NCBI RefSeq assembly: GCF_009389715.1
Contig: NW_024067666.1
Location: 1,839,001 to 1,903,000 of the forward strand
Direction of reading: 5' to 3'
Length of the DNA stretch: 64,000 nt
DNA from: Phoenix dactylifera
Taxonomy: Eukaryota > Streptophyta > Magnoliopsida > Arecales > Arecaceae
Shown here: piece by piece, positions 1 to 12,224 of the stretch
How the letters are laid out: every line of letters begins with the position of its first letter
How positions within the stretch are numbered: position 1 is the stretch's first letter
The notes under the pieces: model-generated
Database searches by the model: none
Seen by the model: the letters and a program-made list of their open reading frames with translations, nothing else
What the model was told of the DNA's origin: nothing
Position numbers and translations under genes: made by a program

Positions 1-96
1 AATAGATATGCTTTCATTTCCATGCTCCAAAAACATCTTTCTACAATTACTATGTTACAAGGAGACATGGTTAACCGAAACCCACAATCTTGGCAG

Positions 97-531
97 GTCT
101 CCAACTGGTTTATAAACGCAAGGGTGCGGCTGTGGAAGCCCATGGTGGAAGAGATCTATCAACAGGAGGCCAAGGAAAAGGTGGCGACAAGGAGAGAAGA
201 CAAGAAGGACGGACAGGGAGTAAGGCCACAATCACCACCCCAGAATAATTCACCACAAGGCCAGGGACCAGAAGCCAACTTAACTGATAGCCCAGCGGCG
301 GCCGCAGCCCATCAATCTAACGACGACGCCATCCTCATCGGCACCGATACACCCGCCTCCGCAATGGACCTTTGTGGGGCAGACATGGAACCCATGGATG
401 ACTTGTGTGGGACCGCTGCAGCCACCGCACTGGGGTCCGGTGTGCGTCTTGGTGCAGCCGGAGATGTATCGCTAACTCTCGGCCTCCGGCATTCTGGGAA
501 CTCGTCGGAAAAGCACTGGTTTTATGGTTAA
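97..531 (+). CDS. BEL1-like homeodomain protein, last exon (partial)
   Basis: This is the 3'-terminal exon of a BELL-class TALE homeobox transcription factor gene; earlier exons lie outside the window. The exon follows an AG acceptor at 95-96 and opens with [20 protein letters not shown], the third helix of a TALE homeodomain (WFINARVR contacts DNA) and its BELL-specific extension. About 100 low-complexity residues follow, then [12 protein letters not shown] near the end, the C-terminal motif typical of BELL proteins. Family members pair with KNOX proteins and act in the nucleus in meristem and organ patterning. The LRHSGN ending resembles the SAW1/SAW2 (BLH2/BLH4) branch, but that subgroup call is inference. 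The last residues (EKHWFYG) are shorter than the usual branch ending. The stop is at 529-531. Confidence 0.9.
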   Translation, partial: VSNWFINARVRLWKPMVEEIYQQEAKEKVATRREDKKDGQGVRPQSPPQNNSPQGQGPEANLTDSPAAAAAHQSNDDAILIGTDTPASAMDLCGADMEPMDDLCGTAAATALGSGVRLGAAGDVSLTLGLRHSGNSSEKHWFYG

Positions 532-1690
532 GGAAGTTTTGGAGGGAGGGTTGCTATAAAAAAAGAGGAGGAGAAGAGAAAGAATAGCAGACTAGCCTTC
601 TAATTACTGTTATATGTGTTCTTTTTTTTCAGACAATCAGGGAGAGGTATTTGTGGGAAAAAATAGATTTGAGTACTATGAACGCATAAAGATTACTAGG
701 TTGCAGGTTGCTTAGAAGAGAAAGGAATTGCATGCCACTAATCATCCTTTCTATTCTTCTTCATTCAGTTATTTGTTCATTCTTCTCCTCCAAATTATCA
801 TCCTCTATGAAACCAGCTGGTTTCATCAACCTCTTTCTTGGTTCTGGAACTCAGTCATGACCGTGATTGGTTTCTTAATGCTATCATTAGTTCCTGGTGG
901 TTGCTGGCACTTAACAAAAATAAATTATGGTCTTGGAGGTCAATCACAAGTCAGATAGCTATGTTCCTCTTACCTACGGCCAGGTCAGCTTCCCACTGGG
1001 ATTAAATAAAAACAGCAGGATGATGGCACCTTGATAGAGAAGTAACACCCTCCTGCCTGCCAAATGTTTTCATGCACGAGGCACAGGCCAACCTAACAAA
1101 TGGTCCAAAAGGAATGATATATTATTGCGAGCTTTGCATGGGACAAAATCCAGGACGCGAAACCAGAAAACAAGGAAGACAGCAAAAATGATAGTAAAAT
1201 ACAATCTAAAAGATTATATGATAGAAAACAAAGACACTTACCCATTGAAATCTTCCAAATCGAGGGCATGACGAAGATGAGGCTGTATATATATGAGGCT
1301 TGATTTGTAGAAAAGTGATGTTAGGGGGCTCCTGTTTTGTGCACACGGCACAAGAAGATTGATGTAATTTACAAGAATCAGCATATTGAATGCTAATTTA
1401 CCAACTCGGCAGAAGGTGGGCCTAAATGTTTTGAAGCACTAACAGGTGAGCCAAAGCATCTTTCCTTTGTAGAATCATCAACTTCTTTGTCCTTTTGAGA
1501 TGTTTGAGAATAATGTGGCAAAACATATTTAATAAAATTAGAGTTCCTTTAAATTAATCCATTTTACTATACCAGAGATCGTCTAATTTGGGCTCCTCCT
1601 CAAAATGGTCATTTTCCACAACATCAGCATACAAGATGCTAGCTGCAAATGTGTATCATGCATTCATGCGTCATCACTGAATTAACAACA
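532..1690. other. 3' UTR and intergenic stretch after the homeobox gene
   Basis: This is AT-rich sequence with no supported gene. It should contain the 3' UTR of the BELL gene; an AATAAA-like hexamer near 1004 could serve for polyadenylation. The short open frames here show no conserved motif. Confidence 0.5.
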
Positions 1691-2450
1691 GTTGCAGAAG
1701 TTTTGGAGTTTCATGTGGACAAGCAAAGGTATCATTCCTACGACCAGAACTTTCTTATGGCGTTGTTCAGTGGGTTCTCTTCAGGAAAAAAAAAAACACT
1801 GCTTTGATCTCTCTTGCTCATTATGTGGCATCTATCCAAAGTATGTGGAGAATTTATTGATGCGTTGTTCTTTCTCAAGATTAGTTTGCTGTGCTGTAAT
1901 TCTGTCTTTCAGGTTTGAAGACTCCCCACTATCTTTTATTAAATGATCATCAATGTTAAGGAGCAACAAGAAGGGTGATAAAGCTGTTCTTTAAAAAAAA
2001 AAATCATGACTGTTCTTTGGTTTTTGGAACGATAGATATGATGTCATATTCAGAAGTTTGCATGTAAATGCTAGTAAGATTATTACCAATGCTCCAGTCG
2101 TGCATTCAGATCTAAGGAAGGAACAATAGGGATTGTACGAGGCTTCTCCTCCTACAATAATAACTTTGCATGCCCATTCCAATGAGAATTATATTTGCTG
2201 CTCACATCGAAAGAAGGGAATTAATTATGTTGTTGGTAGATGCCTTTTGGTCCACAAAAACGGAGGAGGTGCAATTACCGTCTGTGTTCAAACTTCTAGT
2301 GGAAGGTTCATATCTTGTATTGCTTTCTCCAGTTAAGATGCCATTTCTAGTGAAGCACTTGCTACTTTGGAGGGCTTGCAAACTTTGTTAAAGCATTCTT
2401 CTTCTGGATGTGCACTCTATAATGATTCTCAGTTGTTAGTCATGGCCCTC
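1690..2450 (+). pseudogene. Degenerate LINE relic: zf-RVT then RNase H-like segment
   Basis: The frame at 1692-1946 reads like the zf-RVT domain of plant LINE polyproteins. It has the FLWRC core (IPTTRTFLWRCSVGSLQ), then a CSLCG cysteine pair and a final MRCSFSRLVCC in place of the usual C..AR..W ending. About 300 bp further on, other frames carry NGGGAITVCVQTSSGRF and, after a stop, SSEALATLEGLQTL followed by YNDSQLLVMAL. These resemble the RNase H-like (RVT_3) domain with its E..A...GL helix and DS residue. The order zinc domain then RNase H is that of plant L1-type LINE ORF2. Several frame changes and stops show it is dead. It lies just downstream of the BELL gene. Confidence 0.6.
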
Positions 2451-2826
2451 TCTATATATCCATACTCTTTGGCTCTATGATATATCCTATTCCTCTTGGA
2501 AAATTGTTGTAATTAGCAGCACCTTTTTTCTCTCCTCTTGTAATCCCTCATATTGACAGAAAACATATATAATTCGATGGTGTACAGCAAAATTTGCTTT
2601 AAAGCACAATGGTTTGAGATCATGGGATTACTTTCCTGAATCTCTTCCATGGTTGTAATTTCATTGTTTTGATTTTGTTTTCAACAATGAATTGCCTATG
2701 GGCTTTGTACCCCAAAATAGTACCACAGTGCTCTTTCTTTTGGCTTTGCTAAGTAAATACCAGAAATTATATTGTGACATTCTCTAGAAGGGAATGTTTG
2801 GTTTTCAAAGTTGGAATGCACCACCA

Positions 2827-2847
2827 CCCCCCCCCCCCCCCCCCCCC
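2827..2847. repeat. Poly-C tract (about 21 nt)
   Basis: This is an uninterrupted run of about 21 C residues, one of three long C/G homopolymers in the window (also near 48783 and 51111). The G-rich strand could form G-quadruplex structures. Length is likely unreliable in assemblies. Confidence 0.9.
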
Positions 2848-3278
2848 TTCTTTTTCTTTGGTTTATAGCTAGGAAATTGATAAGAATACGAAGCTGAAGC
2901 TGATAAGGAGGGAGAATTATGAACTCCAACGGTTCTGGAATTGTTTCTGTGGATTAATTTGTTCCATAAGCAAAGAGCAGCGAGGACAAATACTTCGGGA
3001 GTCCTTGTCTTGACTTGGGATACAACCACAAGGCTGTAGCTAAATATATGGTTTCATTTACAAGAATTTTTGAATTTCATTTATCCTTGTTCCACCTTCA
3101 TTTCCCAGTTTTATTTATCTATAACTCTATAAACAGATGATCTCTTTCTGTAGTTTTTGCATGACAATCTTTCGGCCGGATTAGTTGAAGCCCAACAACT
3201 TGCGCATATCCGGGAATAAAAAAAGAAGGCATTAAGAGATAGGCATTAAGAGATGCTCTGGCCCAACAAGCATAAGCA

Positions 3279-3765
3279 TTAGGGCTCGTTTGGTTCGCGG
3301 GAAGCATTTTCCTTCCTAGGAATATGATTCCTGGGAAACAAATTCCTAGGAAGAGGATGCCTAGGAAAATACTTTTGGCATATTTGGTTGACCATGGGAA
3401 AGTGACAAATTTCCAAGGTGCTTATGTTTGGTTGACCATCCACTTTCCTAGGAAAGTTATATATAATTCCTATTATGCCCTTAATAAAAATTAGGTTTTT
3501 AATGCCTCTTTAATGCTTCTTTAATGCTGAAGGGATTTTTTGGGAAAAAGTAAAAATGGAGTGATTCCCACCTCATGGGAAAGTAACTTTCCCATGTTTC
3601 TCATGGGAAAGACTTTCCCATGAAATGTGGGAATCACATTCCCATGGGAATACAACTTTCCCTTCTCTCTCCTTTGAAAACTCCAACCAAACAAGAGGCA
3701 TCTCATTACTTTCCCGTTGACCACACTTTCCCCCCTTCTTTTCCCGCGAACCAAACGAGCCCTTA
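3279..3765. mobile_element. Tourist-like (PIF/Harbinger) MITE with TTA target duplication
   Basis: The element body is 3282-3762 (481 bp). The left end GGGCTCGTTTGGTTCGCGGG is matched by its exact reverse complement at 3743-3762, and the inverted repeats extend further with mismatches. TTA flanks both ends (3279-3281 and 3763-3765), the 3-bp duplication of PIF/Harbinger elements. The interior is rich in TTTCCCATGGGAAA-like palindromic units and has no transposase, so it is non-autonomous. It sits a few bases from the plastid 16S fragment that follows. Confidence 0.9.
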
Positions 3766-3771
3766 GTTCTT

Positions 3772-4073
3772 CTTGAAAAGAAGGTGATCCAACCATACCT
3801 TCAGTATGCTACCTTGTTACAACTCCACTCCAGTCACTAGCCCCGCCTTCAACATCCCCCTCCTTGTGGTTAAGATAACGGTGTGTACAAAGCCTGAGAA
3901 CGAATTCACCGTCGCATGGCTGACCGGCGATTACTAGTAATTCCGATTTCATGCAAGCAAGTTGCAGCCTGCAATTTGAACTAACGACAGGTTTACAGAG
4001 TTAGCTCATCCTCGTAGGATCACGACCCTTTGTCCCGGCCATTGCAGCATGTGTATCGCCTAGGGCACAAGGG
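3772..4073 (-). pseudogene. Decayed plastid 16S rRNA 3'-end fragment (NUPT)
   Basis: On the minus strand this matches the 3' third of plastid 16S rRNA. Recognisable landmarks on the plus strand are AAGGTGATCCAACC (anti-Shine-Dalgarno end), GTTACAACTCCACTCCAGTC, GTGTGTACAAAGCC, AACGAATTCACC, GGCTGACCGGCGATTACTAG and CCCTTTGTCCCGGCCATTG. Compared with the known plastid sequence, an internal block of roughly 35 nt is missing before GTGTGTAC. Most differences are C-to-T or G-to-A, as expected from cytosine deamination of methylated nuclear DNA. It is a nuclear copy of plastid DNA, not a working rRNA gene. A mitochondrial origin is less likely given the plastid-type block order. Confidence 0.85.
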
Positions 4074-4291
4074 TATTTCGGATTTGATGTTATGTGTCGG
4101 AACATTACGTTCAGTAACAGGGTATTTGGCTTTAGCTTTTATCGGAACCTAGAGCTTTTAGGGTGGAGGCGGTTTTGTACCCTCTGAGGCTACAAAACAA
4201 GCATGGATATACCTTGGGAAAATGTGCTGCCTGATTTTTAATCTACTATATCTTACTTCATAAAATAATGATTATTGATAAATAAGTGCTA

Positions 4292-4349
4292 CTATTTCTT
4301 GAGAGGAACGGTACGTCCATCTTCAAGAACAAACTCTCCGCTTGTGACA
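4292..4349 (-). pseudogene. Possible orphan 3' exon, C-terminus VTSGEFVLEDGRTVPLKK
   Basis: On the minus strand a polypyrimidine stretch and CAG acceptor (4350-4352) precede 58 nt that stay open to a TAG stop at 4292-4294. The frame reads VTSGEFVLEDGRTVPLKK. The composition is protein-like and the splice site is good, but no upstream exon could be placed between here and 7.3 kb, and I do not recognise the family. It may be the last exon of a gene with long introns, a captured exon, or chance. Confidence 0.3.
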
Positions 4350-4384
4350 CTGGAAACAGCAGTTAAAAGGTCTGTAGAATTTTA

Positions 4385-7354
4385 GATAGATTAATAGAAG
4401 TGAGTCTAATGAAATGCATGAATGAATGAGCGATTGCGCTCATTTGCAAATCCAAATGCACAGTATGAATTCTTGTTGGAATTTTAATAAAATTAAATAC
4501 ATTTTTAAGGCTATTAAAAATTATAGTTTTCTCAAAGATAAATATTTGTCGTCCAGCACATCAAAAAAATTAAAAAAAAGAAGAAAGATGGTTGTGAAAG
4601 GATTCACATAAATATTAGGGATAACCATAACTACCAGCTTCCTCCTAATTGCTTGGAGTTAGTCTTATACTTTCACGCATTAAGTACTTTTATTCAGGAC
4701 CACATCTAAGATTATTTAACTTTTTCATATCCATTCTCACCACTTTCAGTCATGGTATTTTTTATATCCTTCTCCTTTTCCTATATTTCTCAAATCAACT
4801 AAAATAACTCTTCTTAATAATCTCAGGTTTTTATATATATGTTTATACATCTTAATCAATTTTTCATTACTTTATATTAATTTGTACAACTTCTACAGTT
4901 GCTCTAGTAAACTCATTTATCATTGTACAACTTCTTTAATTATAAATGATCAATAATCTAAATTTAGAAACAATCATCTTGAACATATAAAAGTTTGAAT
5001 TTAAGTGGATGATATAATCTTACGAAAATTTAACTTCATGAAATTCTCCAAGACTTTGAACATCTACGAACAGAATAGCAGCTTTTGGTTCACAGCAATG
5101 GGCAGACATATTGACCTGACAGTTTCTTTTGTTAATTGACTAACATATTGATCCAAACCTGGAAAGATGCACAGTGCCATCATCTATATGGAAAATTATT
5201 GTTTGCAAAGTTCTTTTGCTACGTTGAGGCTTTAAGTTAACAAAGTTGTAGGCCCACAAGAAGATGACAGACCAGTCATATATTAGGATGATCATCCAAG
5301 TCCAATATCCCAACCCTACAAGCCCTTTCTTCTGCTTGCATGAAGTGGGTGCGCGCCACCAAGAGAAGAAATTTGTCATACACAAGCCAAAGAGGAGGGT
5401 CCTTGAGTAACCTGAAGCAAGCAAAAGACCTGCATGTCTTTGAAGTATCCCATTTATATGTCACTAGCATCATGAACATGCTGCACAAAAAATAAATATA
5501 AATCATAGCAAATATAACACCTTGTATATAACATGACAAAATATTGGCTTTAGCAAAAGCACAAGAATTTGCTTTAGATTAGTTCAAGACATGGAAGCAT
5601 GGAGAAAATGTCAGGAGGCGATAACTGTAACCACGACAGAACCTCTAAGAATTAATATACAGGTATTATGTTATCTCGGATTCAAAGCCTGCTGAAAAGT
5701 GGAAAGGATCTTGTAGTTGCATGATATCCTTGGTGTAAGTTGCTTAAGGAAGTCATGAATAAGTCTTTTTTCTTGCTGATGAGGTGATAATCAATTTCAA
5801 TATGCTTGGACTGTATGTAAAACACAAAGTAATCATATAAAACTACAGATGAATAAATTATTGACAGTCGAAACAACCACTAGTGCATGCAACCCAGGCT
5901 GTCCACAAGCAGGTTCTTGCCATAATAAAATTGCCTGCAGATTTTATACGTTCTTGGTTCAGCAGCAGTTGTTGATTAAGTGCAGCACACTCGCCCATAT
6001 GCGGAGCTATAAAAGCAATCACTTTCATCGAATACTTTCTGGAGGCAATGTGATGCTTCCAGATGATTGTTTTCCTACCAGATGGTTGCGACAAGGTGAG
6101 ATATTTGAATCTTAACAGTGCCTATCTATTAATCTCATGCATGGGTCACCTGTAACTCCAGCAACATGAGCAGCAATGGAGCAAGTTGAATGCTTGAGAC
6201 TTGGGTAGTATGATAACCATTCAAAGAAGAGAAAACAAAAAAACAAAGGAACTCATCAAAACAAAGAAAAGCAGAAAAGGATTGCTAAATGCGATAGACA
6301 TCATACGACCACCATTTTGAGAGGGACCTATTCTTAATCCCTCACACGTTTCTGTCATTTTATTTGCTATTTTTTTCATCTCTTCATACAAATTCAGCGG
6401 CATCATAACTCAAAATTAAATGATTAATGAGTAATCACAGCATTGCGACTAACCTTTACCATTGTAATTGCTCCCTCAGAAACCCTGAGTTCTGTCAAGG
6501 CAACTGTCCTTTGTATATGGTCAATTTCATATGAAGTGCACTGTCCTAAAAAGCTTAGATCTTTGAATTTCCATCATAAAGCCATATTAATTCGATAGCA
6601 CAAATCCAGATCTTCCTATTTAATGTATGCTCCTTTATTAATATTAGAGTAGCTATGGATCTTGACTTGCAGGTTATTGATGTGCAAGAGTAAAGTTTGG
6701 GATTTAAAAAAAATAAGTAAATTATATAGGAACTGCATTCAAGGAAAGGTTATCTCAATTGTTTACAATGTTATCATGAAGTATCTTCGCGTCCCTTGCA
6801 TATTCTGAGTCCTGCTACACAATGCAGTACAATATGGTTTATCTAATCCTTGAATATATGAATTAAATTTACTGCACAACATCATGAACATTGATGTGGC
6901 CAGCGCATGAATCTTACTTAATTTTTATGTGCATGAGAGAAATGCAACAGATTATATGGGAATTTACATAAAGTCAAAGCCAAATACATATATCTAATGC
7001 AGCCACATAGTAAATATAATACATCAACTTAAAATAAATTAAAACAAAAGTTTGGTTTTGCCAGTCAGGAATTCAGGGAATTTTTAAGTAGCATAGGAAT
7101 AAAGAAGGAACTTAAGACATTTCTCACAAAATCAAAAACACCAATCCACAAAAATTCTGTGCAATGCAACAGAATACAAACCTGGCACTGTCCACCACCA
7201 AAACAGTGTACAGTGCATCCAAATCTAAAAGCATTTCCCTCTCCAATCTTCAAATCTCAATAGAAAGTTCTTTTTTGCTCTCATGCCATCCATTATGCAA
7301 CCGACATTACGCAAATAAGATGGACTCATTTCTATCTTCTTGTCCAACTCTAGG
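4385..7354. other. AT-rich intergenic region, no gene recognised
   Basis: About 3 kb of AT-rich sequence. The short frames in it (for example 5276-5539 on the minus strand) carry no motif I recognise. It lies downstream of the BTB/POZ gene and probably includes its 3' UTR next to 7355. Confidence 0.5.
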
Positions 7355-10300
7355 TCAACTTCTAGCTGATTGCGCAAGGTTTCCCTGCTGTTCAACATAT
7401 GGCCTTATGAAAGTCCTCCTCCACCAGACCTCAAAGGCTCTCTGAAGATTTGGGCAGTTATCGCCAACCTTTAAGAAACTTCCGAACCATGAGAGCAAAA
7501 TATTCTGCTGATCTTCCAAAGGAAGTGTAAGAATGGTTTGACCAATTCCTTCCTCCACAACCTTTCGATCAAATGATCTACATACATGCTGTAACCAACT
7601 GTAGTCATCAATAAGCGGCTGCAACCAAACATGTAACAGCAGCTGGCGAGTGTCCATTGATGGAAGCACCTCTCCTCTTCCAATTGCAACAAAAAGCCTA
7701 GCTGTGATGCAGCTCACTGGGTGACGTGACACAATTGGTAGCTTTGAGTGTAATTCAGATAGCTCATTCTGGCTACTCCACATCACTGCAAACTCACCTG
7801 CTATATGCCTGTCAGCCAAAATCTCAACTAACCAAAGAAGATTATCTGCCCCGAGAGCTATCTGCCGAACAACAGGATCTTTGCTTTCCAAAGATTTATC
7901 TGCAAAACCAGGTTCAGATGCTTCTCTGAAAAGAGCTAATAGCGAGTCTAAGCAGTTGTGGCATGAACTGTATAAAGTTTCAATGCATATATCTGCAGAT
8001 CCATTGGTCCAAAGACTATTTTCCTTCAAAAGCTTCAACACTAAGGATTTCATCTCTCGCCGACCTCGATCCTCGTTGCTTTTGAGGACCAGCTCCAATA
8101 TACGAGCAAGTGTATCATTAGGAGGATTGGAGATATCAGAAGATACTCGTTTCAGTATAGGATTGACTCCATAATTATCATTCTGAAGATGTCGGATAGA
8201 TATTACCACATTTTCTTCTTCTTCTCCAACCCAAGGGACTGCTTCCAGGAAATCTAAGCATGATTTGATGCACGAACGGTAGCCAAGTGATTCTGCAACC
8301 TGCAAAATTTCACCTCTAATTATACAGAGAAACAAATAAACTTCTAACCAAGTCCTTGGATGTTACTAGAACAATTAAGGAGAAGCATAGTGTGATAAGA
8401 TTGAGCAGTAAAATATTTCAAATATTATAAATGGAGTGTTTCAGTGCCATGTTATGTGATTAGTTGGTAATAACAGAAGTAAAAAGAAACAACGAAAATA
8501 ATAGCTGTCATATGAGATTCAAAAAAGAGGAGAGAAAGAAGAAGAAAGCTGCCTAAAGATAAGGCGCATGAATGGAGGAAAAAACAAATACATGCAAACT
8601 TAAAATACAATTGCCTTCTTATAGAGCTGTCAAAGTGACAAACCATTTAAGTTATACATATTTCCATATTTTCTCTTGCAACTTGTTTTATTTCATTTAT
8701 TTTAAATACTCACACTCTATATCACTATAATCACAATTAAGAAGCCTCATCCTATTTATGTTGCTTTTAATTTTTACTCAAGGATATGTGACTTGTCAGA
8801 TCATGCACTCTGAAATCCTATCTCACAAATTCTAAATATTGGCTACTCTCTGTTTAAGTTTGCACCCAGATTCAAGTTTTATCCTTTAAAGGATTGTCCT
8901 TTGTTTTTCATCACATATGACCATAGCAAGTGCTTCATGATTAATTTCAAAAAAATGTAACTTCAAGCGACAACAAATGCTCATAAAACATATATAGCCA
9001 AGCCACTTAGGCATGCGATGTCCTGCTGACCTCAGCTTTGGGTGGGCATGTCCTCTTAACTTTTAGCAGTTAAAGCTATGAAACATCCCCAAGTCTCATC
9101 TTTTAAGTATCTGTCTATTACTTTCCATCAAAAATGTCCATAGGATAACAACAAGAATTCCATGACTTGATTGTGGAAAAGTGCAACATTAAGCTTTATT
9201 CAAATGCTAATCCCTGCTGATCCCAATATTGCATATATACTCTTTAGCATTTAAAGATATATAATAAAGCCAACTAAATTATGGTCATACAATTTTACGC
9301 TCTTACAGGCCTGTGGCAATCAAAAAATGACAAATGGCACGTATTACCTCTACGTGAATACCATACATTATATATCTTTACTTTTATGTGGTGGCACTAG
9401 GATAACGAGAATGTGAACTTAAAGAATCATATGGACATCATGTCCATAAGGTCTCTTCTATGATAGTAAATGGTGATACAAGTACTATACTAAATTTACT
9501 CTCTTTTGTCTTAAAAAATTTTAAACTCTTTAGTAACAGTCATCCACTCGTCCATTATAAAGACATCTAAAGATTGCCACATTTCTACAAGTGACAAGCA
9601 ACAAACGAAACTTGAGCCTCCCAAAGTGTAACATTTCTCAAATACTACTAAGACTAAATATATCATGTTTAGATTATTTAAACAAAAACATGATACTGTA
9701 ATGTCAAAATATTTGATACCAAAAAATAACCGCCAGTTGAAATCAAATTATCAAAATTTATCAATTTTGTATACAATAATCTTGACTATATGACTTTGCC
9801 ATTGCAAACTCAGGAGTCACATTTAAGGATCAACAAATTAACAGATAAAGACATGTACCATTAGGTAACCTAGTATACAGATATGGATACAGAATGTAAG
9901 CTGACAATTAGAAGCATCAAGAGACTAATTCTTTTCCTGAAAGTAAATAATTTAAACAGCATCATATCTGAAAAAACCTTTAGAATGCGGAGTACACGTG
10001 GAACACTTTGCTTGATCAATCTGTGTTTCACTTCTTTACAGTACATCAATCCCACAGTCTCAACATAAATCTCGACATCCTCACAGTCCATTATTTCAAT
10101 ATATGGTACGGGAGACTGTCTAGAGAGCTTATCTGCAAAGAAGCTGCTATGTTCTGCAAGAATGTTCCTGTGAACACCTATCCTCACAGCAATCCCTTCC
10201 TTTCCGAACAAAATGACTTTCAAATCACTGGTCTCGGGCTGACCGAATCCAACACATATCTTTCGTTTTTGGTTCTCACCATTTGGTTTCGGTGGCCTCT

Positions 10301-10613
10301 CAGGAGCTTTTGTTGGACTTGCAGCAGAAGCATCCGGGGTCATACATCTCTGATCATCCAAAACAGCCCTAGATCTTAACTGGTTAGGAAGTGGTATATT
10401 TTCTGTTGGGGGAGTTGGAGCCTTCTGAAGCGAAGGATCCTTCAATGGTGGTGGTGACCCCTTTTGTTTATTTTGATGATTATGATTTTTGAGAGTCTTT
10501 TGAAGTACAGCAGGAGAAGGGCAACACCAGAACCCTTCCGGAGTCACCGCAATGGGAACATTTCTGAACTTCGTCTGACCCGGTTCAAGCCTTCTAGCTC
10601 TAAAATCAGCCAT
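7355..10613 (-). CDS. BTB/POZ domain-containing protein (At3g50780-like), two exons
   Basis: Exon 1 is 10613-9978 (212 codons) and exon 2 is 8299-7355 (314 residues plus stop), giving 526 residues. The donor follows ...RILK at 9978 and the acceptor CAG precedes VAESLGYRSCIK at 8299; the join is in frame and continues a typical BTB tail (LDFLEAVPW). The N-terminus MADFRARRLEPGQTKF with VPIAVTPEGFWCCPSP is characteristic of this plant subfamily. A proline-rich linker follows, then the BTB fold at about residues 128-212 (SDLKVILFG, VHRNILAEHSSFF). The C-terminal helical half ends in RAFEVWWRRTFIRPYV. BTB proteins of this kind usually act as adaptors for CUL3 ubiquitin ligases; the substrate is unknown. 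Reading on past the donor to 9870 only translates intron. Confidence 0.9.
8300..9977 (-). other. Intron of the BTB/POZ gene
   Basis: This is a 1678-bp GT-AG intron, strongly AT-rich. I see no gene or intact mobile element inside it. Confidence 0.75.
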
Positions 10614-12103
10614 TCTAAAGCTTTTGTCTACTTAAATTTCAGAAACTAAAATTACTAAGTCAAAGGACAAAAAACTGTAAATCCAATGTCCCCAACAGCT
10701 CAAATTCCTATGTAACTGCAAATTGTGATTCTTGACAGGAGCAACAAAAATAGAGACCTGCATAGACGAACAAAAATTATATATCAAGAGATTTTAAACC
10801 AAACTCCATGAGAGCAAACCTTAGTCTTTGATAAAACTACACCAGAAAAGGAAATCCAAGGAACAAATCGCATGTCAAAATCTAATTACAGCAGACCCTG
10901 TTGCACAATATGAAGAATATAGAACTCTGAACCAAGATGCTTTCCTTTAAACCTCAACTTGATATCCTCCCGAAAAGAAAAAAAACAAAGAAACACATTC
11001 AGCGCAAAAAATCAGAAGAAAAGCATTCAAATTCAGAATCCGGTAGAAATGTACTTTGATTTCATCTAATTAAAACCACCGGCTTCTAATATTTGTAAGA
11101 ACGCAGATCACCACTACCTCTGAAACAATAACTTTTTATTTAATCCACTTCCTTTGTCACCCCAACCATGAACCGTATTTCACTCAGAAAAGTTCAAGAG
11201 ATTCAAACTTTGGAAACTTGGATATAGGTCTTTCAGAAAAACCTCGAGAAAACATCAATTAGAGAAAAAGAAGTGTAGAGAACCAGAGAAGCATCCAAAT
11301 CCAAAGAATCCAGAAGCCAAAAACCCTGGAAGAAACCTCCCAAGATTCCACTTTTATACACTCAAACATCAATTAGAGAAATTAACAGCAAAATTTATCC
11401 AAATCTAAAGAGCCTTGAAACCACAAACACTCGAAGAAAACCCTCAAAACGACACCTTTATATCTTCAAACATCAATTAGAGCATGAAAGAGCAGTGAAC
11501 AGAAGAGTATATCCAAATCCAAAGAATCCAGAAGCCAAAAACACTAGAAGCAGCAGCAAAATTCCAACTTGGTATGATTTCACTAAAGAAACCGCCTCAC
11601 CTTAAGCCCTCCTTCAGCCCCTTCGACCATCCCGCCCCTCAATTTCACCCCATCCCTCGCTCTTCTCTCTCTTCTCGAATTCTAATGATGAAAACGAGCT
11701 CCGATGTCAAGCATGAGGGCAACCACTTGATGGGTGGGATCGCAGAGGGCAATGGTGGGTGTGTCTTCAATGATCTGCCTCCGATTTAAGGGAGGAAAAA
11801 GAGAAAAGGATGAGAAGAAGAAAAGCCGTTTGCTTTAACAGATAAGAATGTCGCCTCTTTTTCGATCTAGCATATTCCAAGCCATAATCGCCGTTGTCTT
11901 TTAAGGCCCCTTCGCTCTCTCGCTCTCTCAACTCATTCTCATATACAACTGTGCCCGCTCTTCGCCTGAGAGAAGCTCCCGCAGATGGTCCTGCTCCCCT
12001 GTTTCAGATGGCGTTTTATTTCCCGAATGCCCCACTTTGAGTACAATTAGTGGAGGATTTGAGGGTTCTGGTTGGGGTTCAGACTGGAAAAAAACAAAGA
12101 GAG
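10614..12103 (-). promoter_or_regulatory. 5' leader and promoter region of the BTB/POZ gene
   Basis: This lies upstream of the minus-strand start codon at 10613. The first kilobase is AT-rich with repeated phrases of the type CAAATCCAAAGAATCCAGAAGCC (about 11295-11320 and 11513-11540) and looks like a 5'-UTR intron. The segment from about 11590 to 11950 is CT/GC-richer, as in plant first exons. No TATA box or start site could be fixed. Confidence 0.4.
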
Positions 12104-12189
12104 AGAGAAAATGGGTAAGCACTTCACATTATTCCGAAAAAAGAAAACGAAAGTACTACTTTGAAAAAAGAGTTTCTTTTGAAAACAAC

Positions 12190-12221
<32 letters not shown>

Positions 12222-12224
12222 AGG
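12104..12224. repeat. Left copy of a short duplication plus GA microsatellite
   Basis: The phrase AGCACTTCACATTAT at about 12118 recurs at about 13090 on the far side of the palindromic element, each time beside a GA-rich run and followed by CCGAAAA. This suggests an older tandem duplication into whose GA tract the element inserted. The GA tract is at about 12198-12222. Confidence 0.6.

Noticed and set aside
3772-4073. Functional 16S rRNA gene
   Set aside because: Only the 3' part is present, with a deletion and many substitutions in nuclear repeat-rich DNA.
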